Assembly (NCBI RefSeq): GCF_032884065.1
Contig: NC_088868.1
Span: 9,314,234-9,378,233, forward strand
Length of the DNA: 64,000 bases
Reading direction: 5' to 3'
Source: Artemia franciscana
Lineage: Eukaryota > Arthropoda > Branchiopoda > Anostraca > Artemiidae
Notes under the pieces: generated by a model
Told to the model about the DNA's origin: nothing
What the model saw: only the letters and a program-made list of their open reading frames with translations
The model's database searches: none
In this document: positions 43,181 to 54,626 of the stretch, in pieces
Position numbering within the stretch: the first letter of the stretch is position 1
Layout of the letters: every line of letters begins with the position of its first letter
Made by a program: the position numbers and the translations under genes

Positions 43181-44695
43181 ATTAAATAAAAAAAAACAAG
43201 TTTTTTTTAACTGCATGTAAGGAGCGACATTAAACGAACAAAAATTATTCCGTTTATGAAAGGGGGTAGTCCCTCAATGTCCCGCTCTCTACGCTAAAGT
43301 TTGACTCTTTCTCACAACTATACTTTTTAAAACAATAAGAAACTTTAGCGTAAAGAGCGAGGCGTTGAGGAGGGGACTACCCCTTTCATATACGGAATAA
43401 TTTCTGTTCGTTTTAAGTTTTAATGACGCTCCTTACTTGAAGTTAAAAAAAACTGTTTTTTTTATGTAATTTCTGAACGTTTTTAAATTAATGCATGTTT
43501 TGATTTGGCTAACCGCACAACGAAATTTGCATATCTTTTTTTGTCTAAATGGCTTTCTCATATTTTCGTTCTGACGATTTTGAAGAAAATGGGGTGGGGG
43601 AGGAGGTCTAGTTGCCCTCCAATTTTTGGTAACTTATAAAAGCACCTAGAACTTTGTATATTTGTATTACATATATGAGGGGGTTTGCCCTTTCGTCAAT
43701 ACCTCGCTCTTTACACTAAAGCTTAAATTTTCTCCCGGTTCTTTAAGAATGACCCTAGAATCACCAAGTCCGTAGAATATATAGTTGAAATTACTTTAAC
43801 GGAAAGAGCGAGGTATTTAGGAGGAGATGAACCCCTCATATGCGTAATAATTTCTGTTCGTTTTATGTTTTAATGCTGCTCCTTACTTTCAGTTGAAAAA
43901 CTTCTTCATTATTATTTTTTCAGTGTTTTTTTTAATAATGCTAGAAAATCCTATGCCCCTTCATTGAATTTCTTTTCCCCCGTGACAAATTCCTCTAAGT
44001 AAAGATCCTTCAACGTAGCTCCCTCCCCTCTACCCCCCCCCCCCCCCCTCAGCCAAAACCCCTCAACCGTTGACTTTTAATTAAAAGGAATAGTTGTGGG
44101 AAAAGTCAAGTCATGGCCAATTGTAGAAAAAGCCAAGACAGATTGTCCAATTAAGTGGGCATCAGGTCAAGGTAAACACTGATCAAAGTTTATAACTTGT
44201 AGCCCCTCCCCCGGGAACTATGGGGGAGTAAGTCGTCCCCAAAGACATCTTATTATGTTTTTTGACTATGCTTAAGAAAATAGCTATCTCAAAATTTTGA
44301 TCTGTTGACTTTGAGAAAAAAAATGAAAGTGGGAGGGGGCCTAGGTGCCCTCCAATTTTTGGTCGCTTAAAAAGGGCACTGGAACTTTTCATTTTCATTA
44401 AAATGAGCCCTCTTGCGACACCCTAGGACCAATGGGTCGATACAATCACCCCTGGGAAAAAGAAAACAAAAAACAAATAAACACGCACCCTTGATCAGTC
44501 TTCTGGCAAAACAATTCTATGACTTTTAGGGCGTGTTTCCCCCTTTTTTCCAAATAAGACAAATTTTCTCAGGCTCTTATCTTTTGATGGGTAGGACTAA
44601 ATTTAATTAAAATCCGATTCTTTTGACGTATTTATTAGTATCAAAATTTCGTTTTTTAGACTTTCGTTTACTATTGAGCCGGTCGCTGTTTTGTT
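43181..44695 (-). repeat. Dispersed foldback-family repeat, near full length
   Basis: Begins 'aaataaaaaaaaacaag' and a foldback (about 43200-43450), continues through a second 'taaagagcgaggtatt' module (43690-43890) and the 'ctaggtgccctcc' body, and ends at 'actattgagccggtcgct' without the final palindrome. It abuts the Mutator-like gene. Confidence 0.75.
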
Positions 44696-44723
44696 TTTCT
44701 ATGGTTCTTTTCATTTTTTTTAG

Positions 44724-47475
44724 AAAGGTGCTGCTTGGAGAACAAGATAAAGATAATTTGTCAAATGGATCGAAAATTTCAGAAGAATTTTCAGCAAATC
44801 CTCTCATAGACGATTCAAATAAATTGGGAAACGGTAGTGGTTCTTACGGTGTTGATTGCCCCGATACGAATACTGAGATAGACTTATCCGGAATTCCAGA
44901 TGGAAACTGCATTGTGAATCTAAGGTATTTCCTTGCTGAAGTAATTTCAGCATTCAGAAACAAAATCAGTTGCGATCACGGAAAATTGATTATAAAGCAA
45001 TTAGAAAAGAAAGGCCTGAAAACTGAACTGAAAGTTAAGTGTAATAAGTGTAACTGGGAAAAGAGGATTAAAGGTGAACCAGAATGTCCAGCAACAAGCG
45101 TAAAAGAATATCTTTCAAGTTTTACGGACCAGACACAGGTTGCTTTTTCCGAAAAAAAAAATCAAATCTTAAAGGATGCTTGAATTCGAAGGCTGTTTGG
45201 GGAGCCATGGGTAGTGGAGGAGGGTATTCTACACTGTGTGAATTCTTCGGGGTGCTTGGAGTGAAACCAATGTCACGAATAGTTTATTCCCGTATTGAAA
45301 GGCAGCTTGGTAATGCTTGGATGAATAGTTTATCGGAAATTTTGCTAGAAAATGGACGAGAGGCCTTAAAATCAGCCATTCATGATGATAGGTATAAGGA
45401 GGACTCATACTGGACAAAAGTGATATGTGATGGAGGCTGGAATAAGCGTAGCAAAGGACACGATTATTCGGCCAAAGGATGTGTTGCAGTTATCATAGAT
45501 GCATTTACGAAAAAACTGTTATATGTTGGCATAAAAAATAAATACTGTTATATATGTTTTTCTTCTGCAAACGGCAAAGTAATTCCCAAAGATCATTTCT
45601 GCTTTCTGAATTATAACGGAAATTCAAGGAGCATGGAAACAGATATTCTAGTTGAAGGCTTTCGTTCCAGTGAGGAGATGCACGGATTACAGTTTTTAGA
45701 GTTTATCGGTGACGGTGATTCCAGTGTTTTTTATAAGCTAAAACAAAGTGTTTCCTACGGTTCCAACATACGGAAACATGAATGTGCAAATCACGTCACA
45801 AAAAACTATACAGCCCATCTATATAATTTGTGCAAAAATAAAAAAGGTTTGTACACAAAATGTCTTCCCCGAGGAATTATCCAGCAACTGACAAAAAATT
45901 TAAGGGGTGCGATAAAAATAAATTCTGAAAATAATGGAACAGCAGAAGAATTGAAAATCTTGTTAAAAAGAGGTCCGTACCATGTTTTCGGAAACCACAC
46001 AAAATGTGATTCTGGATGTCCTAAGATTGCTGAATTGACCGTGAATAGTAAAATAGAAGATCGGTGGAATAATTTTCCCCTGCACGTGTTTGAAGATGTT
46101 ATGACAGAGGTCGATATTGTGTGTCGAAAAGCAGAGCAGCTTCGAAATGACGCAACTACAAACTTAGCTGAAAGCTACATGTCAGTTGTTGCTAAATTCA
46201 TCGGAGGAAAGCAAATAAGCCGGTCTAAACGAGGTTCATATCATGCAAGAGTTCATGGAGCAAGTCTTGCTTATAATTCAGGTCCAAAATGGCATCAATT
46301 AGCTTGGAAAAATATTTTTGGGCTTAGTCCTTCTAGCGTAACAAAAAAATATTGTAATAAAACGGCTAAACTCCGTGTAATATCTAAACGTAATTTGACC
46401 AGTTATTATAGTGCTCTTGGAGGAAAACACGTTGTTAAGTTAAAAAATAGAAACTATAACTTTGGTAATCGTGACTATGGACCAAATTGCAATAAGCCAG
46501 ACATGACTTCTGATGAAATGAATTTGGCCATACAAAAATATACTGACGAGAATTTAAAATTGGATTTTGCCAGTATAAGCTGTTTGTTCAACAGTACCAA
46601 GGGCCAATCCAAAAATGACACTTGGGTTGAAGAAAGATCTAAGAGAATAACTAGTAGTTACTTCCCCAGAATTGCAACCAGAAAAAACAGCACCAGAGTT
46701 GCCCCAATTGTTAAGCAAATTCGAAACTTGGGACCTAGATTCTGCTCTGCCCTAATGAAAAAGGGCTTAGATTTAGAAGTAGTGGCACTAGAAGCATATG
46801 AAAACAAATTCAACTTAAAAGTCGTAAAGGGAGATCAAATAGGACTCAGTGTGCATCCACAGTATCAGTATCTTGCTGCATCTGTAGATGGGCTGCTCCC
46901 TAATGGCACACCTATAGAGATAAAAACGGTGCATAATATACCAGAGTTCAAAACCATTTATGATGTGGCCCAGTCAAAAAATTTAGTTAAAGCATTTTTT
47001 CTTGAATTATCCAGTGAAGGTCTTCAGCTAAAAAAAAATCACAGGTATTTCGCCCAGATACAAGGCCAACTCGAGATACTGGATAAAATGGTATGCCACT
47101 TAATAGTTTATACTCTATTGAGGATTGGGAAATAATTACAGTTCACCGATCGAAAGACTACTGGGAAAAAATATTTCCGAAGCTTGAAGCCTTCTGGAAT
47201 GAATCCTTACTTCCTGAAATTTTAGACTCAAGGGTTGCAAGGATATGGAAATCAGAGAACCTGTGTCTGTAAAATGTACAACAGCCCACCAACCGAAGGA
47301 CTCAAGCTTGTCTCAAGAAATAAAAAGAGGAAAAAAAAGAAGGTTGAGTCGAGTTGAAGTGAACAGCAAGAAAAAAAACGCACAGAAGGGATCGGGGGAG
47401 AACAGTGAATTTACCAGGAACTCAATGCATGAAAACAGTGATTTTGAAGAAATAATTTGGTCTGATTTGGAATAG
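44724..47475 (+). pseudogene. Mutator-like transposase fused to a YqaJ-type PD-(D/E)XK nuclease, frameshifted
   Basis: One protein spread over three frames. Part 1 (44724-45160) has a zinc-ribbon-like CNKCNW. Near an A10 run at about 45150-45160 the frame changes to the 45084-47135 frame. There residues 34-370 match the Mutator-like domain of invertebrate YqaJ proteins: CDGGWNKRSKGHDYS (D116), GDGDSSVFYKL (D210/D212), CANHVTKNY, and TTNLAESYMSVVAKF (E363). Residues ~510-683 match YqaJ-like nucleases: WVEERSKRITSSYF, ASVDGLL (D602), IEIKT (E612, K614) and FAQIQGQ. At about 47113 a second one-base shift leads to EDWEIITVHRSKDYWEKIF and LLPEILDSR, ending near 47270; a basic tail may continue in a third frame to 47475. 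An acceptor-like TTTTTTTAG precedes 44724, so earlier exons may be missing. Two shifts suggest a pseudogene, though homopolymer errors are possible. Confidence 0.75.
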
Positions 47476-49071
47476 ATAAATCTTCGTGTTTGATAAAAAA
47501 AAATGTGTTAAAAAATATTGGCAAGGAAAATTATTTTTTCCTCCATAAATTTCTGTCTCATTCTTCGTCAATGTCCAAAAATAATGAAGTTTCTTATCTG
47601 GTCTGAAGTATATTAAATACATTTAATACAAACAATTTTAGTTTTTTTCTTATAAATTTCTTGTATGTTACTTGGGCTTAGTATTTGTGATTTTTATAGT
47701 TTTTCCTACAATTATTACGTTTTCTGTACAATTCGTTCATTTTTGGTATTTAATTAAAGCGTCTTTAAGTTTCTTTCCGAAATCTTGTGCATCTCGCCCT
47801 AACACAAAATAACGTTAATGCCCTAATCTTATTACAAGGAAAATAGCTTTCATCTTATTAATTCCAAAATACTGACAAAAAAAAACCACTATAAAAATCA
47901 AGGTGACTGGAAAGATATTGAAAATGAACTGAATGTGTAATGTATAATTATTTAGTGTTTAATATACTAATTACAGGAAACATCAACAATTAAGGTTTAC
48001 AGATTCTATTTAGCGACAATTTTTTATTTTGGTTTACGGTTAGAACGGAACTCTAGTCGAACTCCTATGGGCAGTAATTTGTGTCCTTTTTGGTTTAACT
48101 TTAGCACTCATTTTAATTTTTAATCGTTTAGGATTTAATTATTTGTATATAGCAGTACCCATTTCTTTTATGTTTGGTATAATTATTTATTTTTATTTCT
48201 CTTCATTTTCAGTCAATTATGCATAGACAGTAATGTTTGACCGTTTCACATTTAGATCATTGAAGGATTTTATTTTCTGTCCGTCTGTTTCAAATGGCTC
48301 TTTAATTTTCAATTACTTAACTCACTAGCCTAATTGTATAATGTACATTCCCAGATTGCTGTGAAATCACGATCTTGTATCAGACTTAGCAGACATCTGC
48401 CATGCTTGGGATACTTATGTCATGGCACATGCTTGGCACAGATCATTCACTCTTAGTACTGTTCTCACAGTTCCGCTATGCTTGGCACACTTCTGCCATG
48501 CTTGGTACTAGCCACCTGAGGTATATGATTTCTGAGAGTGAAAAACCTCTCAAACATTCATCCTTTTTCTTTGGGTAGTTTACTTTTGCATGTGCGGACT
48601 GTTTGTTTTCGTTGTTGTATTTTAATGGGGGCAGATACGATGGACAAGGGTTTTTAAATTCCTTTTGGGAAATCCCAAACTTTTTACTGCTATCGCTTTT
48701 CTTCTATTTCAATAAAAATTCTTTTTTATGTGCTTTAACCCGTATGCGCCTGAGAGGCTATATTTCTTCCAAAATAAGTTCATTAGTACGGGTATGCATT
48801 GAGTTTTTCGTTTTACACAAACTTTTCCTCTTGTTATCTTCCCAATAAATTAGTTTTATTTCCATCAATTCTGTTTATGTGCTACTTTTTCATAGTAAAT
48901 TTATGATGGAATGGCGGATTAGTCTTCTTAGTTATTTAGCAGGATGAGATTGAGGAGCACAAAAACACAAACGTACGCAAACACAGGAACAAGTCTACAC
49001 ACACACATCAAATTACCAATTACGCACTTATTGTTTGATGCAAGCTGTGCTAGAGTTTTGTTCGCAGGAAT
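47476..49071. other. No recognised gene
   Basis: AT-rich. 'catgcttgg' with C, G or T following recurs about five times between 48400 and 48510. An 81-codon frame at 48603-48848 has no recognisable feature and is not called. Confidence 0.5.
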
Positions 49072-49171
49072 TCTTCAATTCAATTCAATGATATATATTT
49101 AAATAAAAACCCATAATTCCATGTACATAATCTGCCAGGAAAGCACAAAAGTGCTTGACTAGGGCAGAAAC

Positions 49172-49271
49172 NNNNNNNNNNNNNNNNNNNNNNNNNNNNN
49201 NNNNNNNNNNNNNNNNNNNNNNNNNNNNNNNNNNNNNNNNNNNNNNNNNNNNNNNNNNNNNNNNNNNNNNN
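49172..49271. other. Assembly gap (100 N)
   Basis: One hundred unknown bases directly at the end of the 17-bp minisatellite. The assembly probably broke on this repeat, so its true length is unknown. Confidence 1.
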
Positions 49272-49938
49272 AAATCTCTTGTGTGTGTAAATCTCTTGTG
49301 TGTATAAATCTCTTGTGTGTGTAAATCTCTTGTGTGTGTAAATCTCTTGTGTGTGTAAATCTCTTGTGTGTGTAAATCTCTTGTGTGTGTAAATCTCTTG
49401 TGTGTGTAAATCTCTTGTGTGTGTAAATCTCTTGTGTGTGTAAATCTCTTGTGTGTGTAAATCTCTTGTGTGTGTAAATCTCTTGTGTGTGTAAATCTCT
49501 TGTGTGTGTAAATCTCTTGTGTGTGTAAATCTCTTGTGTGTGTAAATCTCTTGTGTGTGTAAATCTCTTGTGTGTGTAAATCTCTTTTGTGTGTAAATCT
49601 CTTGTGTGTGTAAATCTCTTTTGTGTTTAAATCTCTTGTGTGTGTAAATCTCTTTTGTGTGTAAATCTCTTGTGTGTGTAAATCTCTTGTGTGTGTAAGT
49701 CTCTTGTGTGTGTAAATCTCTTGTGTGTGTAAATCTCTTGTGTGTGTAAATCTCTTGTGTGTGTAAATCTCTTGTGTGTGTAAATCTCTTGTGTGTGTAA
49801 ATCTCTTGTGTGTGTAAATCTCTTGTGTGTGTAAATCTCTTGTGTGTGTAAATCTCTTGTGTGTGTAAATCTCTTGTGTGTGTAAATCTCTTGTGTGTGT
49901 AAATCTCTTGTGTGTGTAAATCTCTTGTGTGTGTAAAT
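49272..49938 (-). repeat. 17-bp minisatellite inside the LINE reverse transcriptase
   Basis: About 39 head-to-tail copies of 'aaatctcttgtgtgtgt', nearly identical, with a few G-to-T variants between 49570 and 49650. Because 17 is not a multiple of 3, one frame passes through all three phases; on the minus strand none contains a stop, giving a 17-residue repeat THTRDLHTQEIYTHKRF. Confidence 0.97.
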
Positions 49939-52169
49939 CCCAGGTCCGTAACCAAATCATTAATATAAAGGAGAAAAAGTATTGGACCAAGAACAGAGCC
50001 TTGTGGGACGCCCCTTCGGACAGGTAGGGGATGTGAAGTCAACCCGCCCAGACTCACACTCTGTACTCTACCAGAGAGATAAGAGCCAAACCATGAGAAA
50101 GGAACTCCACGAATCCCTAAGTTGTTGAGTTTACTTAATAGAACACTGTGATCAACCATATCAAAGGCCTTAGAAAAGTCCAGAAATAAGCCCAATACAG
50201 TATTTTTAAGGTCAAGTTGGGAACGTATAAACTGTGTGGCGTCTATTAGTGCATGAGCAGTTGAAAATTTGGAACGGAAGCCATATTGATGAGGAGAAAT
50301 CAACGAATCTGAAGAATGAATCCCAAATAAAAAGGGAGAAAGACGTCGGAATACAATTCTCTCGAGCACTTTAGATATAACTGGGAGAAGTGAGATTGGA
50401 CGATAATTACTTATCTCAGACGGATCGCCTTTTTTATGAATCGGGATAACAATTGCTGATTTAAATATTTCTGGGAAGACTCCATTGGTCATAGACAGGT
50501 TTGCTATGTGCACAATGGGTTCACAAACATAGGAAGATACGGTCCTAAGAAGCTTATTACTTATGCCAAAGAAGTCAGGTGTACTACTATTAGAGAGACA
50601 ATTGATAACTTGAAGCACCTCTTTACGATCAGTTGGAGAGAAAAACATAGATCCAGGATTCTTGCTAGGTTGAACTGACTGGGAGAAGGAACAGGAGTTA
50701 GCATTTGGAATATTAGTGAAATAATTATTAAAAGCATCCGGTACTGAACTTGGGTCAATTAATCTGCCACTGATGTCCTTAAGGTTAAGAGGTACAGATC
50801 TTGAACTTCTTTTTTTTGAAAGAATTTCATTTATTGTTGACCAAATTTGTTGCAAGTTCCCTTTGCAATGAGAGATTTTCGAATAATAATAATTTTTTTT
50901 TGCTTCCCGGACAAGTTTGGTATATAAATTTTTGTATTTTTTATAATTAGTCAGGTCAATAACGTTACTGGTTTTGCAAGCTAACTTATATAGGTCATTT
51001 TTTCGATATGAAGAGATTATCAGGCTATTTGACATCCAGGGACGTATATGGCTAGTTTTTCGGTTTGATTTACGAACTGGAAAGGTTGAACTGATAAGAT
51101 CACTCAGTCCTTGTGTAAAACCATTTGTGGCTGAATTAACATCCTGACAATCCAAAACCTTGGACCAGTCAAAGGATTTCAAACGATCCGTGAACCTGTT
51201 CATATTCACAGTATTATATATTCTATTATACGTAGGGGTTTTAGTTCTAGAGGGCTGAGTAGTTGGTAGGGAGGGTAGCGAGAGATAGATTGGAAAGTGA
51301 TCTGACAGGTCAGAAAATATTATTTTGGAGGACAGGTGGTTTCCCAGGGAAGTGGATACAAAAATGTTGTCAATTACAGTAGCTGTAGACCTCACAGGAT
51401 CAACTCTAGTAGGAAAAAGGATTGTGGGAAGAAGACCACTTGAGGTGAATGTTTCAAAAAAGGTATCACAATCATTATTATTGCTAACATTTAGTAAATT
51501 ACAATTGAAGTCCCCAAAAACTATTGCCTTCTTTTGTGGTAAATTAATAAAACTAGAAAAATCATCAAATAGGTTACAAAAGAAAGGGGTCGGAAATGAG
51601 GGGGGCTTATAAAATAATGAAAAAATAAGAGAATTCTCGTCAACACTTATGTCTACGATTATTGAATAAATGCATCTATTATTTATAGGTTGCGAGAATA
51701 AGGATTCACAGTCTAATAGCCTGGTGAATTTCAGACTTGACCGGATGTAAAGAGAAATGCCGCCAGAGGACTTGGTTAATTTTCTTTCAATATGAATAGC
51801 TTGAAAACCAGGGAGGGAAAATTCATTCTTATCATCAATTTCTGAAAGCCATGTTTCCGTTATTCCAATTACGTCGAAAGGGCAGTAACCATTAATTAAA
51901 ACTAAGTCTTTAAAATTAGCCCACTTATCCCGTATACTTCTGATGTTAAAGCAAATTACATTAAGTTTGGTCTCTTCCATTAGCTTAGGTTTCACATTTT
52001 TTACAAAATCAAAAGTGTCGAGATATTCACAGTTAATTTGGTTTAAAGGGCTATCGGGGCTAGCTAAGGGGCTGGTGGGCAAATTATTTTGGTCATCGTT
52101 ATAGTTAAAGACAACATTATTACACAGTGATAAATTCGTGAGAAACGTAAAATCTTGTACGGTGCACAT
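49939..52169 (-). CDS. LINE ORF2: AP endonuclease plus reverse transcriptase (truncated at 3' end)
   Basis: Catalyses target-primed reverse transcription in this class of element. ATG at 52169 follows the ORF1 stop directly. The N-terminal endonuclease has NVICFNIRSIRDKW, ITETWLS, KAIVFGDFNCNLL, IDNIFVS and SDLSDHFPIY, with catalytic positions kept. RT motifs follow: SNYRPISLLPVISKVLERIV, HQYGFRSKFSTAHALID, GLFLDFSKAFDMVDHSVLL (the catalytic Asp of motif A is within FSKAFD), RRGVPQGSVLGPILFLLYIN. The domain stops at INDLVTDLG, just before the expected FADD motif, where the 17-bp minisatellite begins. The frame stays open through the repeat to a stop near 49080, but that extension is not RT. 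About 743 residues of real LINE sequence remain. As assembled it cannot make a complete RT. Confidence 0.85.
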
Positions 52170-52172
52170 TTA
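52167..52172 (-). promoter_or_regulatory. TAA-ATG stop/start junction between ORF1 and ORF2
   Basis: The minus strand reads TAAATG, with both ORFs in the same frame and no spacer. This suggests ORF2 is made by termination-reinitiation or by stop readthrough. Coupled stop/start translation is documented for the SART1 LINE (UAAUG); applying it here is inference. Confidence 0.6.
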
Positions 52173-53807
52173 AACATCCATTGTGGTCTGAGTTTCATCA
52201 TCTCCTTGATTAGAATATTGGAAATCTTCTTCAGCCGACGAAATATCATTGGTGGTAATTTTGGACTGGGATGGAAAGTTTGCCGTTTTTTTCTTAGATT
52301 TCTTGCCTTTGACTAGGGCAGTGGCATCGATTACCGTCTTGGGGGTTGTGGCAATTTCAGAGCCTGCATTGATTTGATTTGCAGTTGAGTCTACAGACTT
52401 AACTAGCTTTGATGTGGAATCTATGTCCTTCTTCATGGAGGATAATTGAGCCATAGCTGTTTCTAATATGTCATCACCTAGGAGTTTAGTGATAGCTTTC
52501 TTCTTGAGAGTATTTTTGGTTTCCTCAGCTTCATTACTAACCTCAATTAAGTGACTGACTGTGAGATAAGTTGCAAGCCTTTGCCATTCTTGGCTATTTT
52601 TAGATGAATCTTTTGGAGGGCAGGATGTTGAAGTAAACTTAGGTAAGGGATGGGGGGAATGACTAGAACCTTGAGTATGAACATTATTTGCCTCTTTTGG
52701 AAATGATACTGTCTTTGCATCTGCTACAGCAACTGTTGCTTGGCTTCTACTGGGCCGATGGGGTGTGGGTTGCCAAGGGATTCTTGCAGCTACAACTGAG
52801 TAGGGTAGGTTCATTTTATCAGATGTTCTAAGGATTACAACTCGCTTTTGGTGAGCTGGGCAAGATTGTTTTTGGAGGGCTGTGTGTCCCTTCCGGTTAC
52901 AATTTCTGCAGAAAGGTTCTGACTCAGGGCATTCACTAATTGCGTGGCCTGTTTTCCCACACTTAAGGCAAGACGGATGGGACTGTTTGCAGTGTTTTTT
53001 GCTGTGGCCGTGGGCTAGACAAGTGGAGCATTGTAGGGGCTTAGGCTTATAAATCTTGTAAAAAAGAGACATACCGTACAAGAATATTTCTCCGCTTAGC
53101 TCAACTTTGCAGCAAATGAGGATTGAACGGCTAGGGTGAAGAAAACCTTCTTTGTTTAAACTTAGCCTTGTAGCAGTTGAAGGATTGATGAGAAGACCTG
53201 AAGAATCTATTAGTTCAGTTTGTATTTCCTCCACTTTTACACTGGTATCAACACCATACAGCACATACTTGTGTAACTTTTCCACATCTTTTTTTGTGGC
53301 TAAAATTTTTGAGCCATCAAGAATTATTTCTTTGGATTTTGACAGGACATGGTCTGCCGCCTGAGAAGACGTAAAGTAAATATCAATAGACTCGTCCTGC
53401 TTGAAAACAAGTTCAAAATTCACCTTGGTGATCAGAAAGACAGCTTTCCTAATTTGCATTATTCGATCTTTTGAAAAGGGTTGGCCATTGGTTTTCTTGA
53501 TTGAGACAGTATAATAATTGGGGTGATCGTTAGCACTTGTTTCTGGGACACTTGAAGAGAGGGGTTGCACTATCGTTGGTGAACGAGTTTCATCCTTTTT
53601 CCTCTTTTTGCCAGGCGTCTCACCTCTTTCATTAGAGTTAGTTTCGGCTAAGGCCTGAATTCCTGACAAGTGGCTAACAGTTTTGGATCGCGTAGTTGGG
53701 GGGGTTCTAGGAAGAGTTTTATAGGTAGGTTGGAATGGTGACCGGCTAAGGGTTTCAGTGGGAGTATCCTTCTCGGGTGGTAGCCTTAGGGGCTTTTTCC
53801 CCGTCAT
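52170..53807 (-). CDS. LINE ORF1: gag-like RNA-binding protein with zinc knuckles
   Basis: A 545-residue intact frame from ATG (53807) to TAA. The first ~90 residues are basic and Pro/Ser/Thr-rich with a KKRKKDE nuclear-signal-like patch. Residues ~95-245 form a folded region (NYYTVSIKKTNGQPF onward) of the type found before zinc knuckles in insect LINE gag proteins. Residues ~255-305 hold CCHC-type knuckles: CSTCLAHGHSKKHC, CLKCGKTGHAISEC, and CRNCNRKGHTALQKQSC with longer final spacing. The tail is Ser/Lys-rich with a possible coiled coil. It should coat element RNA in a ribonucleoprotein. Its stop codon is followed immediately, in the same frame, by the ATG of ORF2. Confidence 0.85.
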   Translation of the reverse strand: MTGKKPLRLPPEKDTPTETLSRSPFQPTYKTLPRTPPTTRSKTVSHLSGIQALAETNSNERGETPGKKRKKDETRSPTIVQPLSSSVPETSANDHPNYYTVSIKKTNGQPFSKDRIMQIRKAVFLITKVNFELVFKQDESIDIYFTSSQAADHVLSKSKEIILDGSKILATKKDVEKLHKYVLYGVDTSVKVEEIQTELIDSSGLLINPSTATRLSLNKEGFLHPSRSILICCKVELSGEIFLYGMSLFYKIYKPKPLQCSTCLAHGHSKKHCKQSHPSCLKCGKTGHAISECPESEPFCRNCNRKGHTALQKQSCPAHQKRVVILRTSDKMNLPYSVVAARIPWQPTPHRPSRSQATVAVADAKTVSFPKEANNVHTQGSSHSPHPLPKFTSTSCPPKDSSKNSQEWQRLATYLTVSHLIEVSNEAEETKNTLKKKAITKLLGDDILETAMAQLSSMKKDIDSTSKLVKSVDSTANQINAGSEIATTPKTVIDATALVKGKKSKKKTANFPSQSKITTNDISSAEEDFQYSNQGDDETQTTMDV

Positions 53808-54016
53808 TTATTCCGACGAGATACTGCAGATTCACAAACTTAATCACAGTTTTTAATCAGCGATAACACCAATATATTCAATTATACACTAATAATAACT
53901 CACTGTGTATGAAGTGAGCAATCCCTCACAATTAAGTCCGCAAGTTAATTGCGCAATCACAATACAGTACAAAAAGTAATCCGGTTAGGTTCATAAGCTA
54001 GTTCCTTTTAGTTCAG
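53808..54016. other. LINE 5' flank or 5' UTR
   Basis: About 210 bases between the ORF1 start and the first module of the satellite array. No promoter motif can be assigned with confidence. Confidence 0.4.
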
Positions 54017-54183
54017 ATACTAAATTCATACAGTCTATATCAATATCAATAGAGTCTATCTATAGATAGAGTCTATATCGATATCAATAGAGTCTATCTA
54101 TTGATAGACTAGCTAGAATCAATAAAACTTTTAATAGATTCAGCAGTGAAAGTTTGATTCTAGCTAGTCTGTCTACTATTTCT

Positions 54184-54192
54184 ATGAGTCAT
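54184..54192. promoter_or_regulatory. First of many ATGAGTCAT (AP-1/GCN4-type) motifs in the array
   Basis: ATGAGTCAT is the high-affinity consensus for AP-1/GCN4 bZIP dimers. It recurs throughout 54-64 kb in both orientations, usually as ATGAGTCAT-ATGCAA-GACGTCAT, where the last part is one base from a CRE (TGACGTCA). The first copy is followed by GAATATAA instead of GACGTCAT. Binding is untested. Confidence 0.45.
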
Positions 54193-54626
54193 ATGCAAGA
54201 ATATAATATCGGTAGAAATAGACAATAATATCGGCCACTGCGCGTCTTTTCTAAAATGACGTCTTGCATATGACTCCGTTTAATAAATGACTTTTAAAGT
54301 CATTAGAAAAAAAAGAAATTTTTTCAGCTATGAATCTAGTAAGCAAGAGTCATATGCAAGACGTCATTTTAGAAAAGACGCGCAGTGGCCGATATTATTG
54401 TCTATTTAATAGACAATAATATCTTGTATATCGGAATAGTAGATAGTTTGATTCTAGCTAGTCTATCTACTATTTCTATGAGTCATATGCAAGACGTCAT
54501 TTTAGAAAAGACGCGCAGTGGCCGATATTATTGTCTATTTCTATTTCTACTCCGTTTAATAAATCTATCTACTCTTGTATGCAAGACCTTTCATTTCATT
54601 CATAACATAAATAGTAGATAGACTGG

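Larger units (their letters stand above)
49072..53807 (-). mobile_element. Non-LTR retrotransposon (CR1/L2/Jockey-like group), minus strand, RT interrupted
   Basis: It contains a gag-like ORF1 and an endonuclease-RT ORF2. The 3' end is probably the ATTGA-type repeat at 49072-49088, a short tandem tail typical of this group. The 5' end lies between 53808 and about 54016, where the satellite array starts. RT motifs after the GVPQGSVLGP block are missing, replaced by a 17-bp minisatellite and a gap. The precise clade cannot be decided without a tree: zinc-knuckle ORF1 favours Jockey/I-like elements, while the RT phrasing is like CR1/L2 elements. Confidence 0.8.

Noticed and set aside
48603-48848. 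81-codon frame as a small membrane protein
   Set aside because: Hydrophobic composition follows from T-rich DNA; no supporting signal.
49080-49990. Possible repeat protein of THTRDLHTQEIYTHKRF units
   Set aside because: Every frame of this 17-bp repeat is open by arithmetic, and it sits inside a broken LINE.
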